Part shown: positions 7,621 to 16,040 of the stretch, piece by piece
How positions within the stretch are numbered: the first letter of the stretch is position 1
How the letters are laid out: each line of letters begins with the position of its first letter
NCBI RefSeq assembly: GCF_004331485.1
Contig: NZ_SJKD01000006.1
Location: 434,001 to 498,000 of the forward strand
DNA length: 64,000 bases
Reading direction: 5' to 3'
DNA from: Kribbella capetownensis
GTDB lineage: Bacteria > Actinomycetota > Actinomycetes > Propionibacteriales > Kribbellaceae
The notes under the pieces: model-generated
What the model saw: only the letters and a program-made list of their open reading frames with translations
What the model was told of the DNA's origin: nothing
Database searches by the model: none
Position numbers and translations under genes: made by a program

Positions 7621-7729
7621 CTCCCACCCCCGTCTGCCTGGCTGGCCCACGAGACGGTGGGTTGGCCCCCCGGAATCGCGGTGGCCAACCCACCAGCGGC
7701 GAGGTCAGCCAGGCAGACGGGGGTGGGAG
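7621..7729. repeat. 109-bp nested perfect inverted repeat
   Basis: The outer arms are 24 bp and perfectly complementary (7621-7644 and 7706-7729). Inside, symmetrical 11-base unpaired segments lead to a second perfect 12-bp stem, GGTGGGTTGGCC (7656-7667) with GGCCAACCCACC (7683-7694), around a 15-base loop. It lies between the sdhB terminator and the next gene. It has no coding frame worth calling. It could be a REP/BIME- or MITE-like palindrome or a cruciform-forming protein site. Confidence 0.85.
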
Positions 7730-7809
7730 AAGGGTGGGGGGTCAGTCAGGGATTCGGTCGTCCGGGTGGGGGAGTTGGGTGGGCCCGGTGAGCGCCTAGG
7801 GTGCGTGGC

Positions 7810-9792
7810 ATGGACGTGGTGATCTTCGGGCTGATCAGCATCGGCATCTTCATGGTGATCTTCGTGCCGGTGTCGCAGCGGCTGCTCGGCGTGCGGTTCG
7901 GGCTGGTGCGGCTGGTGATCGGCGCCGCGCTCACGCTGACCGTCTTCAGCCCGCTGATGAACGCGCTCGCCGGCCCGCCGCCCGTCGACATCTCCACCGG
8001 TGCAGCGATGTCCTTCCTCGCTCTCACCGCGGTCTGCTCGGTCCTTAGCGGCCTGGTGTTCCTGGTGCTGTCCGAGGCCCTGGTCCCGACCGGATCGTTG
8101 CCCCGGGCCCGGGATCTCCGGCGTGACCTGGCCGGCCGGGTCGCCCGCACCCGCCGCTACCTGCAGATCCTCCGGATCGCGATCCGGCACGGTCTCGGAC
8201 CATACCTGCGGGGCCGGCGCCGGCCCGGCCGTGAGAACGCCGCCGGCCAGGCCGAGCTGGCCCGATCGCTGCGGCTCGCGCTCGACGAGGCGGGCGTCAC
8301 CTTCGTCAAGCTCGGCCAGGTGCTGTCCACCCGCAGCGACGTCATCCCGCCGTCGGTCGCCAGCGAGCTGAGTCGCCTCCAGGACCAGGCCTCCCCCACG
8401 CCCTGGCCGCAGATCGAGCAGGTCATCACCGAAGAGCTCGGAGCCCCACCCCACCAGGTGTACGCCGACTTCGACACCGAACCACTCGCGGCCGCCTCGG
8501 TCGCCCAGGTCCACACCGCGCGGCTGCGCACGCCTGACGGTCCGCGGGTGGTCGTGAAGGTCCAGCGCCCCGGCATCGCGTCGATCGTCGACCGGGACCT
8601 CGACATCGTCCGCCGGCTGGCCCGCCTGCTCGAGCGGAACACCGACTGGGGCCGGTCGATGGGAGTCCGCGCCCTCGCCGACGGGTTCGCAGAGGCGATG
8701 CGCGAGGAGCTCGACTTCACCGTCGAGGCCGGCAACATGACCGCCGTCGCAGCCGGCCAATCAGTTGCCTCCACCAACGAACTCGTCGTCCCCGAGCTCT
8801 ACCCGCAGGAGTCGACCCATCGGGTCCTGACCATGCAGCGCCTGGACGGCATCGGGCTGGGCGGCGCTGCGACGGCGATCGCGGAGCGCGGCCTGGACGC
8901 GGCCCGGCTGGGCCGGGTGCTCTTCGACTGCCTGCTCGGCCAGGTCGCGATCGACGGGGTCTTCCACGCGGACCCGCATCCGGGCAACTTCCTGCTCCTG
9001 ACCGACGGCCGGATCGGCATGCTCGACCTCGGCTCGGTCGGCCGGCTCGATCCAGCCACCCGCGAGGCGCTGCAGCGGTTCCTGCTCGCGATCGATCACG
9101 GTGACCCGGTCGCCGCGACCGACGCGCTGCTGGAGATCGTCTACCGCCCGGACGTGATCGACGAGCGCAGCCTCGAGCGCGCGGTCGGCCAGTTCATGAC
9201 CCGCCACCTTGCCGCCGGAGTTTCGCTCGGACCGGCCATGTTCAACGACCTGTTCAGGATCATCACGATGCACGAACTCGGCGTGCCGCCGGAGGTGGCC
9301 GCTGTGTTCCGGGCGCTGGCGACGATCGAGGGCACCATCTCGCGGATCTCCCCCGGCTTCGATCTGGTCGCGGCGTCCCGCCAGTTCGCCGCCGCCCATG
9401 TCACCGATCGCCTTGCGCCAGAGGCCTTGCGTCGTACGGCGACCGAGGAGCTCGCCACGTTGCTGCCGATGCTGCGCCGGCTGCCGCGGCGGATCGACCG
9501 GATCGCGGCCGCGGCGGAGAGCGGACGGCTGGGGCTCAACGTGCGGCTGTTCGCGGATGACCGGGATCGGCGGCACATCACCGGCCTGCTGCATCAGACC
9601 CTGCTCGCGATCCTCGGGGCCACCGCGGGCCTGATGGCGGTGTTGCTGCTGGGTACGCCGGGCGGGCCTCAGGTGACCGCGTCGATGAGCCTGTTCCAGC
9701 TGTTCGGCTACAACCTGCTGGTGATCTGCGCGGTGCTCGTCCTGCGCGTCCTCGTCCTGGTCTTCCGGCTCCCGGACGGCCGTCGTACCTGA
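7810..9792 (+). CDS. ABC1/UbiB-family atypical kinase, membrane protein
   Basis: 660 residues from the ATG at 7810. The N-terminus has about three hydrophobic helices (residues 1-95). The central ABC1 kinase-like domain carries the diagnostic KLGQ motif (FVKLGQVLSTRSD), the alanine-rich nucleotide loop AAASVAQVH, the VVVKVQRPG lysine, and the catalytic FHADPHPGN plus MLDLGSVG. Two more membrane helices close the protein. ABC1/UbiB proteins (AarF, COQ8) are ATPases that support isoprenoid quinone metabolism; in this lineage the quinone would be menaquinone. The sdh operon upstream is a quinone-reducing complex, which fits but does not prove a link. Ribosome-binding site weak. Confidence 0.85.
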   Translation: MDVVIFGLISIGIFMVIFVPVSQRLLGVRFGLVRLVIGAALTLTVFSPLMNALAGPPPVDISTGAAMSFLALTAVCSVLSGLVFLVLSEALVPTGSLPRARDLRRDLAGRVARTRRYLQILRIAIRHGLGPYLRGRRRPGRENAAGQAELARSLRLALDEAGVTFVKLGQVLSTRSDVIPPSVASELSRLQDQASPTPWPQIEQVITEELGAPPHQVYADFDTEPLAAASVAQVHTARLRTPDGPRVVVKVQRPGIASIVDRDLDIVRRLARLLERNTDWGRSMGVRALADGFAEAMREELDFTVEAGNMTAVAAGQSVASTNELVVPELYPQESTHRVLTMQRLDGIGLGGAATAIAERGLDAARLGRVLFDCLLGQVAIDGVFHADPHPGNFLLLTDGRIGMLDLGSVGRLDPATREALQRFLLAIDHGDPVAATDALLEIVYRPDVIDERSLERAVGQFMTRHLAAGVSLGPAMFNDLFRIITMHELGVPPEVAAVFRALATIEGTISRISPGFDLVAASRQFAAAHVTDRLAPEALRRTATEELATLLPMLRRLPRRIDRIAAAAESGRLGLNVRLFADDRDRRHITGLLHQTLLAILGATAGLMAVLLLGTPGGPQVTASMSLFQLFGYNLLVICAVLVLRVLVLVFRLPDGRRT

Positions 9793-9798
9793 ATCCGC

Positions 9799-9829
9799 TT
9801 GACCTCCAGTGCACTTGAACCTTGAGCAT
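9799..9829 (+). promoter_or_regulatory. MerR-type promoter, probably leaderless, for the MFS gene
   Basis: A -35 box TTGACC (9800-9805) is followed by CTCCAGTGCACTTGAA, a partly palindromic spacer centred on AGTGCACT, then a weak -10 at about 9824-9829. This long-spacer layout with a dyad between the boxes is typical of MerR-family control. Predicted transcription start falls close to the ATG at 9837, and no ribosome-binding site is visible. No MerR gene is in the window. Confidence 0.4.
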
Positions 9830-9836
9830 TGCGGTC

Positions 9837-11237
9837 ATGACTGCGACCGCCTCCACCGGCAGCGACCCAGTGACCCGTGAGCGTCTGTTCAGCGGCCGGC
9901 ACCTGCCGCTCGTGCTGGGGGTGATCGGACTCGTCACCCTGGGCGCGTTCGAGAACCGCGCGGTCGGTACGGCGTTGCCCACGATGGTCCGGGAGTTCAA
10001 TGCCCTCGGCAGCTTCGGACTCGCGAACGCGGCTCCGAACGCGAGCTACCTGATCTCGCTCGCGGTCGCCGGGCTGTGGTCCGACCGGCGTGGACCGATC
10101 CCGACCCTGCGCACCGGCGCGATCGCCTTCACGCTTGCGCAGTTGCTGGTCGGTACCGCGGTGGGAATGCCGATGATCGTCGCGGGCCGGCTGCTCAGCG
10201 GATTCGCGGAGGGACTGCTGGACGTCTCGCTGATGGTGCTGGTCGCGCGCGCACTGCCCGCCGTACTGCGGCCCAAGATGTTCGCGCTGTTCGCAGCGAT
10301 GTGGATCCTGCCGTCGGTGGTGGGGCCGCTGCTGACTGGTCTCGTCACCGAGCAGTTCGGGTGGCGGTGGGTCTTCCTGGGCGCCGTCGTCCTGCTGGTG
10401 CCGAGTTGGATGTTGCTCGGTCCTGCCATGCAACTCTCGCTGCGGACACCGGCGCCGGAGCGGAGTGCGGAAGATGCGGCTGAGCTGGAGGCTTGGCGGG
10501 CCGCGCTCCCCTGGGCACTCGCCGCGTCGGTCGCGCTGTTCTCGATGACGCTCGCCGGCGACCACCTGGAGGCGCACCCGGTGATCTGCGGGATCGCGAT
10601 CCCGGTGGCGCTGGTGGTGCTCGGGCTGGCCGCCGTACGCGTGATGCCGAAGGGGACGTTCGTCGTACGGCGAGGCTTCCCGGCGGTGGTCGCGGTCCGC
10701 GGACTGGGCGGAGCGGCGTTCGCCGGAGTCGGCGCGTACCTGCCGTTGCTACTCACGTTGCAGCACGACTTCAGCCCGTCGCGTGCCGGTGTGACGCTGT
10801 CCATCACCGGGGTCAGTTGGGCGCTGGGGTCCTGGCTGCAGGGCAGGGAGCACGGCATCGAGCGAGTGAAGGTACTGCGGACCGGGCTGGCCTTCATGAC
10901 GATCGGGCTGCTCGTCACTTCACTATTGGCCTGGACGGATGCAACGACCTGGTTCGGTCTGATCGGCTGGACGTTCGCCGGAATCGGAATGGGCCTGAGT
11001 ACGTCGAGCCTGTCGGTGCTCACGCTGGACCTGTCGGATGAGAACAACTCCGGCCGCAACAGCAGCGCCGCCCAGATGGCGAGCACGATGAGCATCGCCA
11101 CCGCCTTGGCCGTCAGCGGCACGCTGCTCGCTCTGAACTCCTCCGATCCTCAGCCGTGGGTGTTCGGCGCCATCGTCACGGCCGGCGCCGGCCTCGCCCT
11201 CCTCGGTTTCTGCACCGCCGGCCGCGTCCGCACCTAG
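9837..11237 (+). CDS. MFS transporter, drug-efflux type
   Basis: 466 residues with 12-14 hydrophobic helices, a major facilitator of the drug:H+ antiporter kind. The loop between helices 2 and 3 has the MFS signature as SDRRGPIPTLRTG. The ATG at 9837 is preferred over an in-frame TTG 15 bases upstream, because the promoter spacing suggests transcription begins about there. Substrate unknown. The putative MerR-type promoter implies induction by a small hydrophobic compound or drug, as is common for such pumps. It stands alone; the pterin dehydratase downstream has its own start signals. Confidence 0.8.
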   Translation: MTATASTGSDPVTRERLFSGRHLPLVLGVIGLVTLGAFENRAVGTALPTMVREFNALGSFGLANAAPNASYLISLAVAGLWSDRRGPIPTLRTGAIAFTLAQLLVGTAVGMPMIVAGRLLSGFAEGLLDVSLMVLVARALPAVLRPKMFALFAAMWILPSVVGPLLTGLVTEQFGWRWVFLGAVVLLVPSWMLLGPAMQLSLRTPAPERSAEDAAELEAWRAALPWALAASVALFSMTLAGDHLEAHPVICGIAIPVALVVLGLAAVRVMPKGTFVVRRGFPAVVAVRGLGGAAFAGVGAYLPLLLTLQHDFSPSRAGVTLSITGVSWALGSWLQGREHGIERVKVLRTGLAFMTIGLLVTSLLAWTDATTWFGLIGWTFAGIGMGLSTSSLSVLTLDLSDENNSGRNSSAAQMASTMSIATALAVSGTLLALNSSDPQPWVFGAIVTAGAGLALLGFCTAGRVRT

Positions 11238-11261
11238 TGCCGATGGGGCTAGAGTGACGGC

Positions 11262-11549
11262 ATGGCTGAGCTGCTGACCGACGACCAGATCGACCTCGCG
11301 ATCCGCGACCACCTGCCGCAGTGGAAGGTCGTGGACAACGAACTGGTCCGCAGCGTCACGAAGGAAGCGTTCCTGGACGGCATCCGGCTGGTCGCGACAG
11401 TCGCGCAGCTGGCCGAGTCGATGAATCACCACCCGGACATCGACATCCGCTACACCACGGTCACCTTCCGGGTCAGCAGCCACGAGGCCGGCGGCATCAC
11501 CGAGGACGACCTGGTGCTGGCCCGGCACATCGACACCGCGGCGGGCTGA
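11262..11549 (+). CDS. 4a-hydroxytetrahydrobiopterin dehydratase (pterin-4a-carbinolamine dehydratase)
   Basis: 95 residues, the full length of the PCD/DCoH family. The active-site block is MNHHPDIDIRYTTV, with the paired histidines that act in dehydration of 4a-hydroxytetrahydropterin, and WKVVDNELVRSV is the usual early strand. The enzyme recycles pterin cofactor after aromatic amino-acid hydroxylation, or has a related housekeeping role; no hydroxylase gene is nearby. It starts 24 bases after the MFS gene and is probably independent or weakly co-transcribed. Confidence 0.9.
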   Translation: MAELLTDDQIDLAIRDHLPQWKVVDNELVRSVTKEAFLDGIRLVATVAQLAESMNHHPDIDIRYTTVTFRVSSHEAGGITEDDLVLARHIDTAAG

Positions 11550-11625
11550 CCGCTTTACGTCATGGCGGTTCTCGGTCAGCAGGAGCCCTGGCTCAGCAGC
11601 GCGGCAGGCACCTACACATGAGGGC

Positions 11626-12705
11626 ATGACCTCACGCCGCCTCGCCCTCGGAATCGCCGCCCTCCTCCTGACCTCCCTCGGATCGGCCGTCCCCGCCGAT
11701 GCCTCCTTCACCGCGCCGGGGTGGTCCTGGAACCGCCCACACTGCGACACCGTGTACGGCGATGGGTCGGTGACCATCACCGAGTCCGACGGCAAGGTGC
11801 TCGCGCCGACCACGGGCAAGCTGCGTCCCGTCACATACGCAAAGGTTGCCGCCCTCCAGGAACCGAACACCCTGATCACCATCGGCCAGCACCTGATCCA
11901 GCGGTCCAGCGACGCTGGTTGCAGCTGGCAACTACTCGACAAGACGCCTGGCGACCTCAGCACGTACGACGTCCAGCCGGGACCGGGCGATACGGCGTAC
12001 ATCTACAGCGTGAACGACCAGCCGATCCATCGGGTGAAAGGCGGTACGGTCACCACAGTCCAGGGACCGGTGAGCGGCGACGGACTCGCCGCGCTGTCCT
12101 CCGAGCCCGGCCGACTCCGTGTCGTCGCGGGCGACGGCCAATTCTACGACTCGTACGACGACGGCGTCACCTGGGTGCGGACCGGCGTACTGCCGGCGCG
12201 GAATCTCTTCGCGTACGACGCCGTGATCGACCCGCGGAACCCCGACCATGTCGTCGTCGGCGTGATGTCGGACGGCGTCTACGTCACGTTCGACGGCGGC
12301 CGCACCTGGACCCGGTCGCGGCCGGTGGAGCGGGTGAACGCGTTCAGCCTGGCGATGTCGCCGGCCGACCCGTCGAAGGTTTGGGTCGAGGGGTACGACC
12401 GCGACCGCGCAACCCGGTTCATCTGGGAGTCGGCGGACGGGGGGCTGAAGTTCCGCGAAGTATTGGACCAGAGCCGCGCGACCCTGATCAACGGCAACCG
12501 GATGTGGGACAGCCCGGCCGACCCGGACCTGCTCTACTTCAGCTACGGAACGTCGTTCGGCGGCTTCGGCGCCGACCTCTACCGCTTCCGCCCGTCCACC
12601 GGCGAGCTGTCCGAACAGCACAATCGCAACGACGGCATCCCGTCGGTGGCCTTCAACCCGTCCGACCCGAACATCCTCTATCTGGGGCTGGCGGAAGAGC
12701 GCTGA
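11626..12705 (+). CDS. Secreted BNR/Asp-box repeat protein (sialidase- or VPS10-like propeller)
   Basis: 359 residues. An N-terminal Sec signal (LALGIAALLLTSLGSAVPADA, with Arg-Arg before it) ends near residue 27. The mature part contains repeated Asp-box-like turns: SSDAGCSWQLL, YDDGVTWVRTG, FDGGRTWTRS and SADGGLKF. These mark a beta-propeller such as those of sialidases, photosystem-assembly factors or VPS10 proteins. No catalytic sialidase arginine triad can be assigned, so binding or scaffold roles are as likely as hydrolysis. Its last 28 bases overlap the 3' end of the opposite-strand VOC gene. Confidence 0.75.
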   Translation: MTSRRLALGIAALLLTSLGSAVPADASFTAPGWSWNRPHCDTVYGDGSVTITESDGKVLAPTTGKLRPVTYAKVAALQEPNTLITIGQHLIQRSSDAGCSWQLLDKTPGDLSTYDVQPGPGDTAYIYSVNDQPIHRVKGGTVTTVQGPVSGDGLAALSSEPGRLRVVAGDGQFYDSYDDGVTWVRTGVLPARNLFAYDAVIDPRNPDHVVVGVMSDGVYVTFDGGRTWTRSRPVERVNAFSLAMSPADPSKVWVEGYDRDRATRFIWESADGGLKFREVLDQSRATLINGNRMWDSPADPDLLYFSYGTSFGGFGADLYRFRPSTGELSEQHNRNDGIPSVAFNPSDPNILYLGLAEER

Positions 12706-13043
12706 CGCAGGCCGATCAGGACTCCCTCGGTGTCGCGCAGGTAGCAGAGCCGGCCGACCCCGGGCAGTTCCTGGATCTCGCCTTCCTGGCTGCCGCCGGC
12801 ACCGCGGGCGGCGTCCAGCGTCGCCTCGAGGTCGTCGACCTCGATCCACGCGATCGTGGGCTGCTGCTGGTAGCGGCTGCTCATGATCGCGCCGTCGATC
12901 CCCTCCCCCGGTCCGGTCTGTGCGAGCAGGTAGCCCTCGGGCACCGGCGCCGGCGTGACCTGCCAGCCGAACACCTTGGTGTAGAACTCGGCGGCCCGGT
13001 CGTGGTCGGTGGCGACGAGTTCGACGTGGACGATGCGTCCCAT
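12678..13043 (-). CDS. VOC-superfamily protein (glyoxalase/bleomycin-resistance fold)
   Basis: 121 residues from the ATG at 13043, with AAAGGA 8 bases upstream. One vicinal-oxygen-chelate module is visible: it begins GRIVHVELVATDHDRAAEFY and shows a second half IAWIEVDDLEATLDAARGAG ending in DTEGVLIGLRQ. Such single-module proteins form dimers with metal sites, and roles range from lyases to antibiotic binding. The His in VHVEL and the Glu region near the C-terminus are partly kept. It is followed in the same direction by nothing and preceded by an AraC-type regulator gene 34 bases upstream, so the two may form an operon. Confidence 0.8.
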   Translation of the reverse strand: MGRIVHVELVATDHDRAAEFYTKVFGWQVTPAPVPEGYLLAQTGPGEGIDGAIMSSRYQQQPTIAWIEVDDLEATLDAARGAGGSQEGEIQELPGVGRLCYLRDTEGVLIGLRQRSSASPR

Positions 13044-13077
13044 GGCGGATCCTTTCCGATCGGTTCGGATCCGATCC

Positions 13078-13911
13078 TCACCCCCCGGGCCGGGTGCCGT
13101 CTTGGACGGAACTTCCATGCATCAGAGCGGCGATCCCGTTCTGCACCGCGCGGAACGAGGTCGCGCTGACGCCGGTGTACCGCTTGAAGTCGCGAGCCGC
13201 GTGCGCCTGGTCGTAGTACCCGTGCAGCGCCGAGAGCGTCGCGGCCGCGTCTCCTCCGATCAGCCCGCCGGCGAAGTGGTAGTACCGGATGATCTCGGCG
13301 TACTGCTTCGGCCCGATCCCCAGGTTGCGCGTGAAGACCCGATAGAGCGTGCTGTACGACGTCCCCGCTGCAGCGGCGACTTCCGCGACGGTCGTCCGAC
13401 CATGAGCCTCGTCGATCACCCGGACCGCCTGCTCAACCAACGGCAGAGAAGGCACCTCGGTCAGCCGAGGCTTCAGGAAAGCAGCCAGGCGGTCCGCACG
13501 GGCCGGGCCGAACGGCTCCGCGCGAAGCTGCTCGACGAGGGCGGCCGTCGTACCGTCGCCAACCCAGTCGGACAACGGCAGTACGCCGTCCACGAGCCGA
13601 TCGGCACGGCCGAGCGCGGCCATCCCCCACGGCTTGAACTCCACTCCGGCGTAGCTCGACGTACCGGTCTGGCCGATCACCTGCGGGCGGGTCATGATCC
13701 CGAACACCGACGCGGTGTTGGGCCACTCGGCCAGCGTGAGGGGGTCGTGCCGAGTCCCAGGTTCGGCGAGGGCGATTGCGAGGCCGGGGCGGCCGTTCGG
13801 GATCAGGATGTCCTGCCGCAGCGAGGCCAACGGCGGCGACTCGACCAGCCAGACATGCTCGACCAGATCCCGCAGCGCCTCCGGCGGTGCGAACCGCTGA
13901 TAGGTGACCAC
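13078..13911 (-). CDS. AraC-family transcriptional regulator
   Basis: 277 residues. The N-terminal 150 residues (VTYQRFAPPEALRDLVEHVW) resemble the effector-binding region of AraC regulators of the DUF6597 kind. The C-terminal double helix-turn-helix runs from VEQAVRVIDEAHGRTTVAEV through YSTLYRVFTRNLGIGPKQY to about residue 260. It lies upstream of, and in the same direction as, the VOC gene, so that gene is its most likely target. Its start region diverges from the acyltransferase-like gene with only 50 bases between them; control of either side is possible. Effector unknown. Confidence 0.85.
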   Translation of the reverse strand: MVTYQRFAPPEALRDLVEHVWLVESPPLASLRQDILIPNGRPGLAIALAEPGTRHDPLTLAEWPNTASVFGIMTRPQVIGQTGTSSYAGVEFKPWGMAALGRADRLVDGVLPLSDWVGDGTTAALVEQLRAEPFGPARADRLAAFLKPRLTEVPSLPLVEQAVRVIDEAHGRTTVAEVAAAAGTSYSTLYRVFTRNLGIGPKQYAEIIRYYHFAGGLIGGDAAATLSALHGYYDQAHAARDFKRYTGVSATSFRAVQNGIAALMHGSSVQDGTRPGG

Positions 13912-13961
13912 GGGTTAGATCGTAAGTCTCTGGCTCCATCGGAATCGGATACGGTTGGTGA

Positions 13962-14786
13962 GTGACGACAGTCGACGAGTACCGCCTGCTCGGATTCAGC
14001 GACGAGGACCGCGAGGCCACCGAAGCGTTCGTTCCGGACCGCGAGGCGGTCGACGCATTGGCCCGGCAACTGCGCGCCGCGATCGGCAAGTTCGATGACG
14101 AGCCGGAGCTGCAGATGCCCGAGGACCCGCGGAACTCGGTCCAGGCGTTGCTCCAGACCGTGCCGGACATCCGGCGCTTCCACTCCGAGCTGGGGATCAG
14201 CGACGAGATCAGCTGGGCGACGCTCTCGGATCTCGGTCAGCAGCTCAAGGTGCATCGCCGGACCTTCGGCAGCTACGGCATGGAGACGCACTGGTGGCTG
14301 CGGATCCACTGGGCCGGGGAGATCTACGCGCTCGGGCGACTGCAGTTCCAGCTGTACCGGGTCCCGGCGGACAACCCGGTCCCGGGCACCGAGCCCGGCG
14401 AGTGGGTGCTCAACGTGCACATCCCGGAGTGGGGCCCGCTGACACCGGAGGCGGTCGACGACAGCTTCGCGCAGGCGCGTGAGTTCTTCCCGCGGTACTT
14501 CCCGCAGTACCCGGTGAAGACGGCGATCCTGTGGTCCTGGCTGATCGATCCGTACCTGCTGGACAACCTGGCGCCGGACTCGAACATGGTCCGGTTCGGC
14601 CGCCGGTTCACGCCGTACGGCAAACCGACCGACGCCCAGGACAGCGCGATCTTCTTCACCTTCCGCCACCACGGCACCGACACCCTGGACGAGCTGCCGC
14701 AGGACACCAGCCTGCAGCGGCTGGTGGTCAGCCGGATCAAGGCCGGCGGCACTTGGCAGAGCGGCTTCGGCTACCTCCGCCTCTGA
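13962..14786 (+). CDS. Acyltransferase-domain protein (NAT_N / GNAT_C type)
   Basis: 274 residues from a GTG. It fits an uncharacterised actinobacterial family annotated as acyltransferase domain-containing protein, with a helical N-terminal half and a GNAT-like C-terminal half; I base this on the overall pattern, including WVLNVHIPEWGPLTPEAVDDS, AREFFPRYFPQYPVKTAILW and the C-terminal FRHHGTDTLDELPQDTSLQR. There is no strongly conserved catalytic residue I can name. It diverges from the AraC regulator. Substrate and partner unknown. Confidence 0.65.
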   Translation: MTTVDEYRLLGFSDEDREATEAFVPDREAVDALARQLRAAIGKFDDEPELQMPEDPRNSVQALLQTVPDIRRFHSELGISDEISWATLSDLGQQLKVHRRTFGSYGMETHWWLRIHWAGEIYALGRLQFQLYRVPADNPVPGTEPGEWVLNVHIPEWGPLTPEAVDDSFAQAREFFPRYFPQYPVKTAILWSWLIDPYLLDNLAPDSNMVRFGRRFTPYGKPTDAQDSAIFFTFRHHGTDTLDELPQDTSLQRLVVSRIKAGGTWQSGFGYLRL

Positions 14787-14792
14787 GCCGTC

Positions 14793-15965
14793 TCAGGAGG
14801 ACTTCGGTACGCCGTACCTCGTCAGCCAGCCCACTAGCTCGCGGTTGCTGACGCAGCGCACGTCGGGCTGCTTGCAGGTCTCCTGGACGAAGGTGGTCAG
14901 CGCGTCGGAGTAGACGCTGTTGTTCCACCGGTTGAAGTGGTTGCCGAGGAACAGCGGTGGGTTGCCGTTCGCCCGCGACTTCGCCAGCGCCTGGCGGTAG
15001 GTGGCGAGCACCTGCGCCCTGTAGGCGGGCGCCTGCGCCATCGGCGCCTTCTTCGCACCGGTCTGGCTGTACCAGAGGTTGTAGTCCATCGTCAGCGTCT
15101 TCTTGGTGGTCCCGGCCAGCGTGACCGACTCCAGCGGGAAGTCCCAGACGCCATTCACCTTCTTCGGCCAGGCGATGTACCCGGGCGCGGACGCGTCGTA
15201 CAACATGCCGCGCTGCGCCATCGCGAGCCGGTACGCCGGCCGATTGCCCTCGAGACACGGTGTCCGCATCCCCTTCACCGTGGCCGGGTCGAACGGCGGT
15301 ACGACGGGCTTGCCAGCAGCCAGCGTTGGTCCGGTCCGCACCATCCGGTCGAACGCGCTCAGCTCAGCGGTCCACTGCGCCGTGGTCCAGCGGCCGATCC
15401 CGGTCGCGCCGCAGAAGTGACCGTTCCCGTGCGTCCCGATCTCGTGGCCTTCCGCGATGGCCTGCCGCAGCACCGTCGTCCGGCCGAGCACACTGGCCGT
15501 ATCACCCCAGCCGATGTCGGAAGCGCCAGGCTTGCGGTACGGCGGCCTGTAGTCGGTGCGATGTGATCCCGGATAGAGGTACGGGCCAGACAGGAAGAAC
15601 GTCATCCGGGCGTTGACCTGCTTGGCCACTGCCCGCCAGTGCGACCAGAGCGCGAGATCACCGGCGCCGTCGAACGAGACCACGACGAACAGCGGCGGCT
15701 TACCGTCACGGAGCCGGGCCGGGAACAACCTGGTCACCGGGGCCGCGTCCGCGAGATTGCGCCCGGTCGTCGGCTTCGGCGTGGGCTTTGGACTGGGCGT
15801 AGGTGTGGGCTTCGGCGTGGCCGACGGTGTCTTCGTCGGCGCGGTGGGACTGTGGGTCGGGCCGCTCGGCGACGGCGCGCCCTCGAGTGGGACGTCCGCA
15901 CATCCGGCCAGCAACGCCGCCATGACCGCTGCGGCGCCGAGGAGGTTCGCCCCAGGCCTCACCAC
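14793..15965 (-). CDS. Lipoprotein with a polysaccharide-deacetylase-like domain
   Basis: About 390 residues from the tandem GTG at 15965/15962; an earlier GTG at 16010 is possible. The signal segment NLLGAAAVMAALLAGC ends in a lipobox, so the protein is probably lipid-anchored outside the membrane. A Pro/Thr/Ser/Lys-rich linker (about 60 residues, low complexity) leads to a NodB-fold domain. Motif 1 reads VVSFDGAGD, so the second Asp of the usual TFDDGP, a metal ligand, is replaced by Gly. The HxxxH metal motif survives in GTHGNGHFCG. It may still act on cell-wall glycans, or be a binding variant. Confidence 0.75.
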   Translation of the reverse strand: MVRPGANLLGAAAVMAALLAGCADVPLEGAPSPSGPTHSPTAPTKTPSATPKPTPTPSPKPTPKPTTGRNLADAAPVTRLFPARLRDGKPPLFVVVSFDGAGDLALWSHWRAVAKQVNARMTFFLSGPYLYPGSHRTDYRPPYRKPGASDIGWGDTASVLGRTTVLRQAIAEGHEIGTHGNGHFCGATGIGRWTTAQWTAELSAFDRMVRTGPTLAAGKPVVPPFDPATVKGMRTPCLEGNRPAYRLAMAQRGMLYDASAPGYIAWPKKVNGVWDFPLESVTLAGTTKKTLTMDYNLWYSQTGAKKAPMAQAPAYRAQVLATYRQALAKSRANGNPPLFLGNHFNRWNNSVYSDALTTFVQETCKQPDVRCVSNRELVGWLTRYGVPKSS

Positions 15966-16040
15966 CCCCCTACTGACGCACGTGGAGGCGGGAAGGTTGT
16001 CCCGGGACACGCACTCGCGCAGAAACCCAGCGGTCGATCG

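Noticed and set aside
15746-15900. Possible tandem DNA repeat of functional interest
   Set aside because: It encodes the Pro/Thr/Ser linker of the lipoprotein. Low complexity is usual for stalks and no exact repeat unit is kept.
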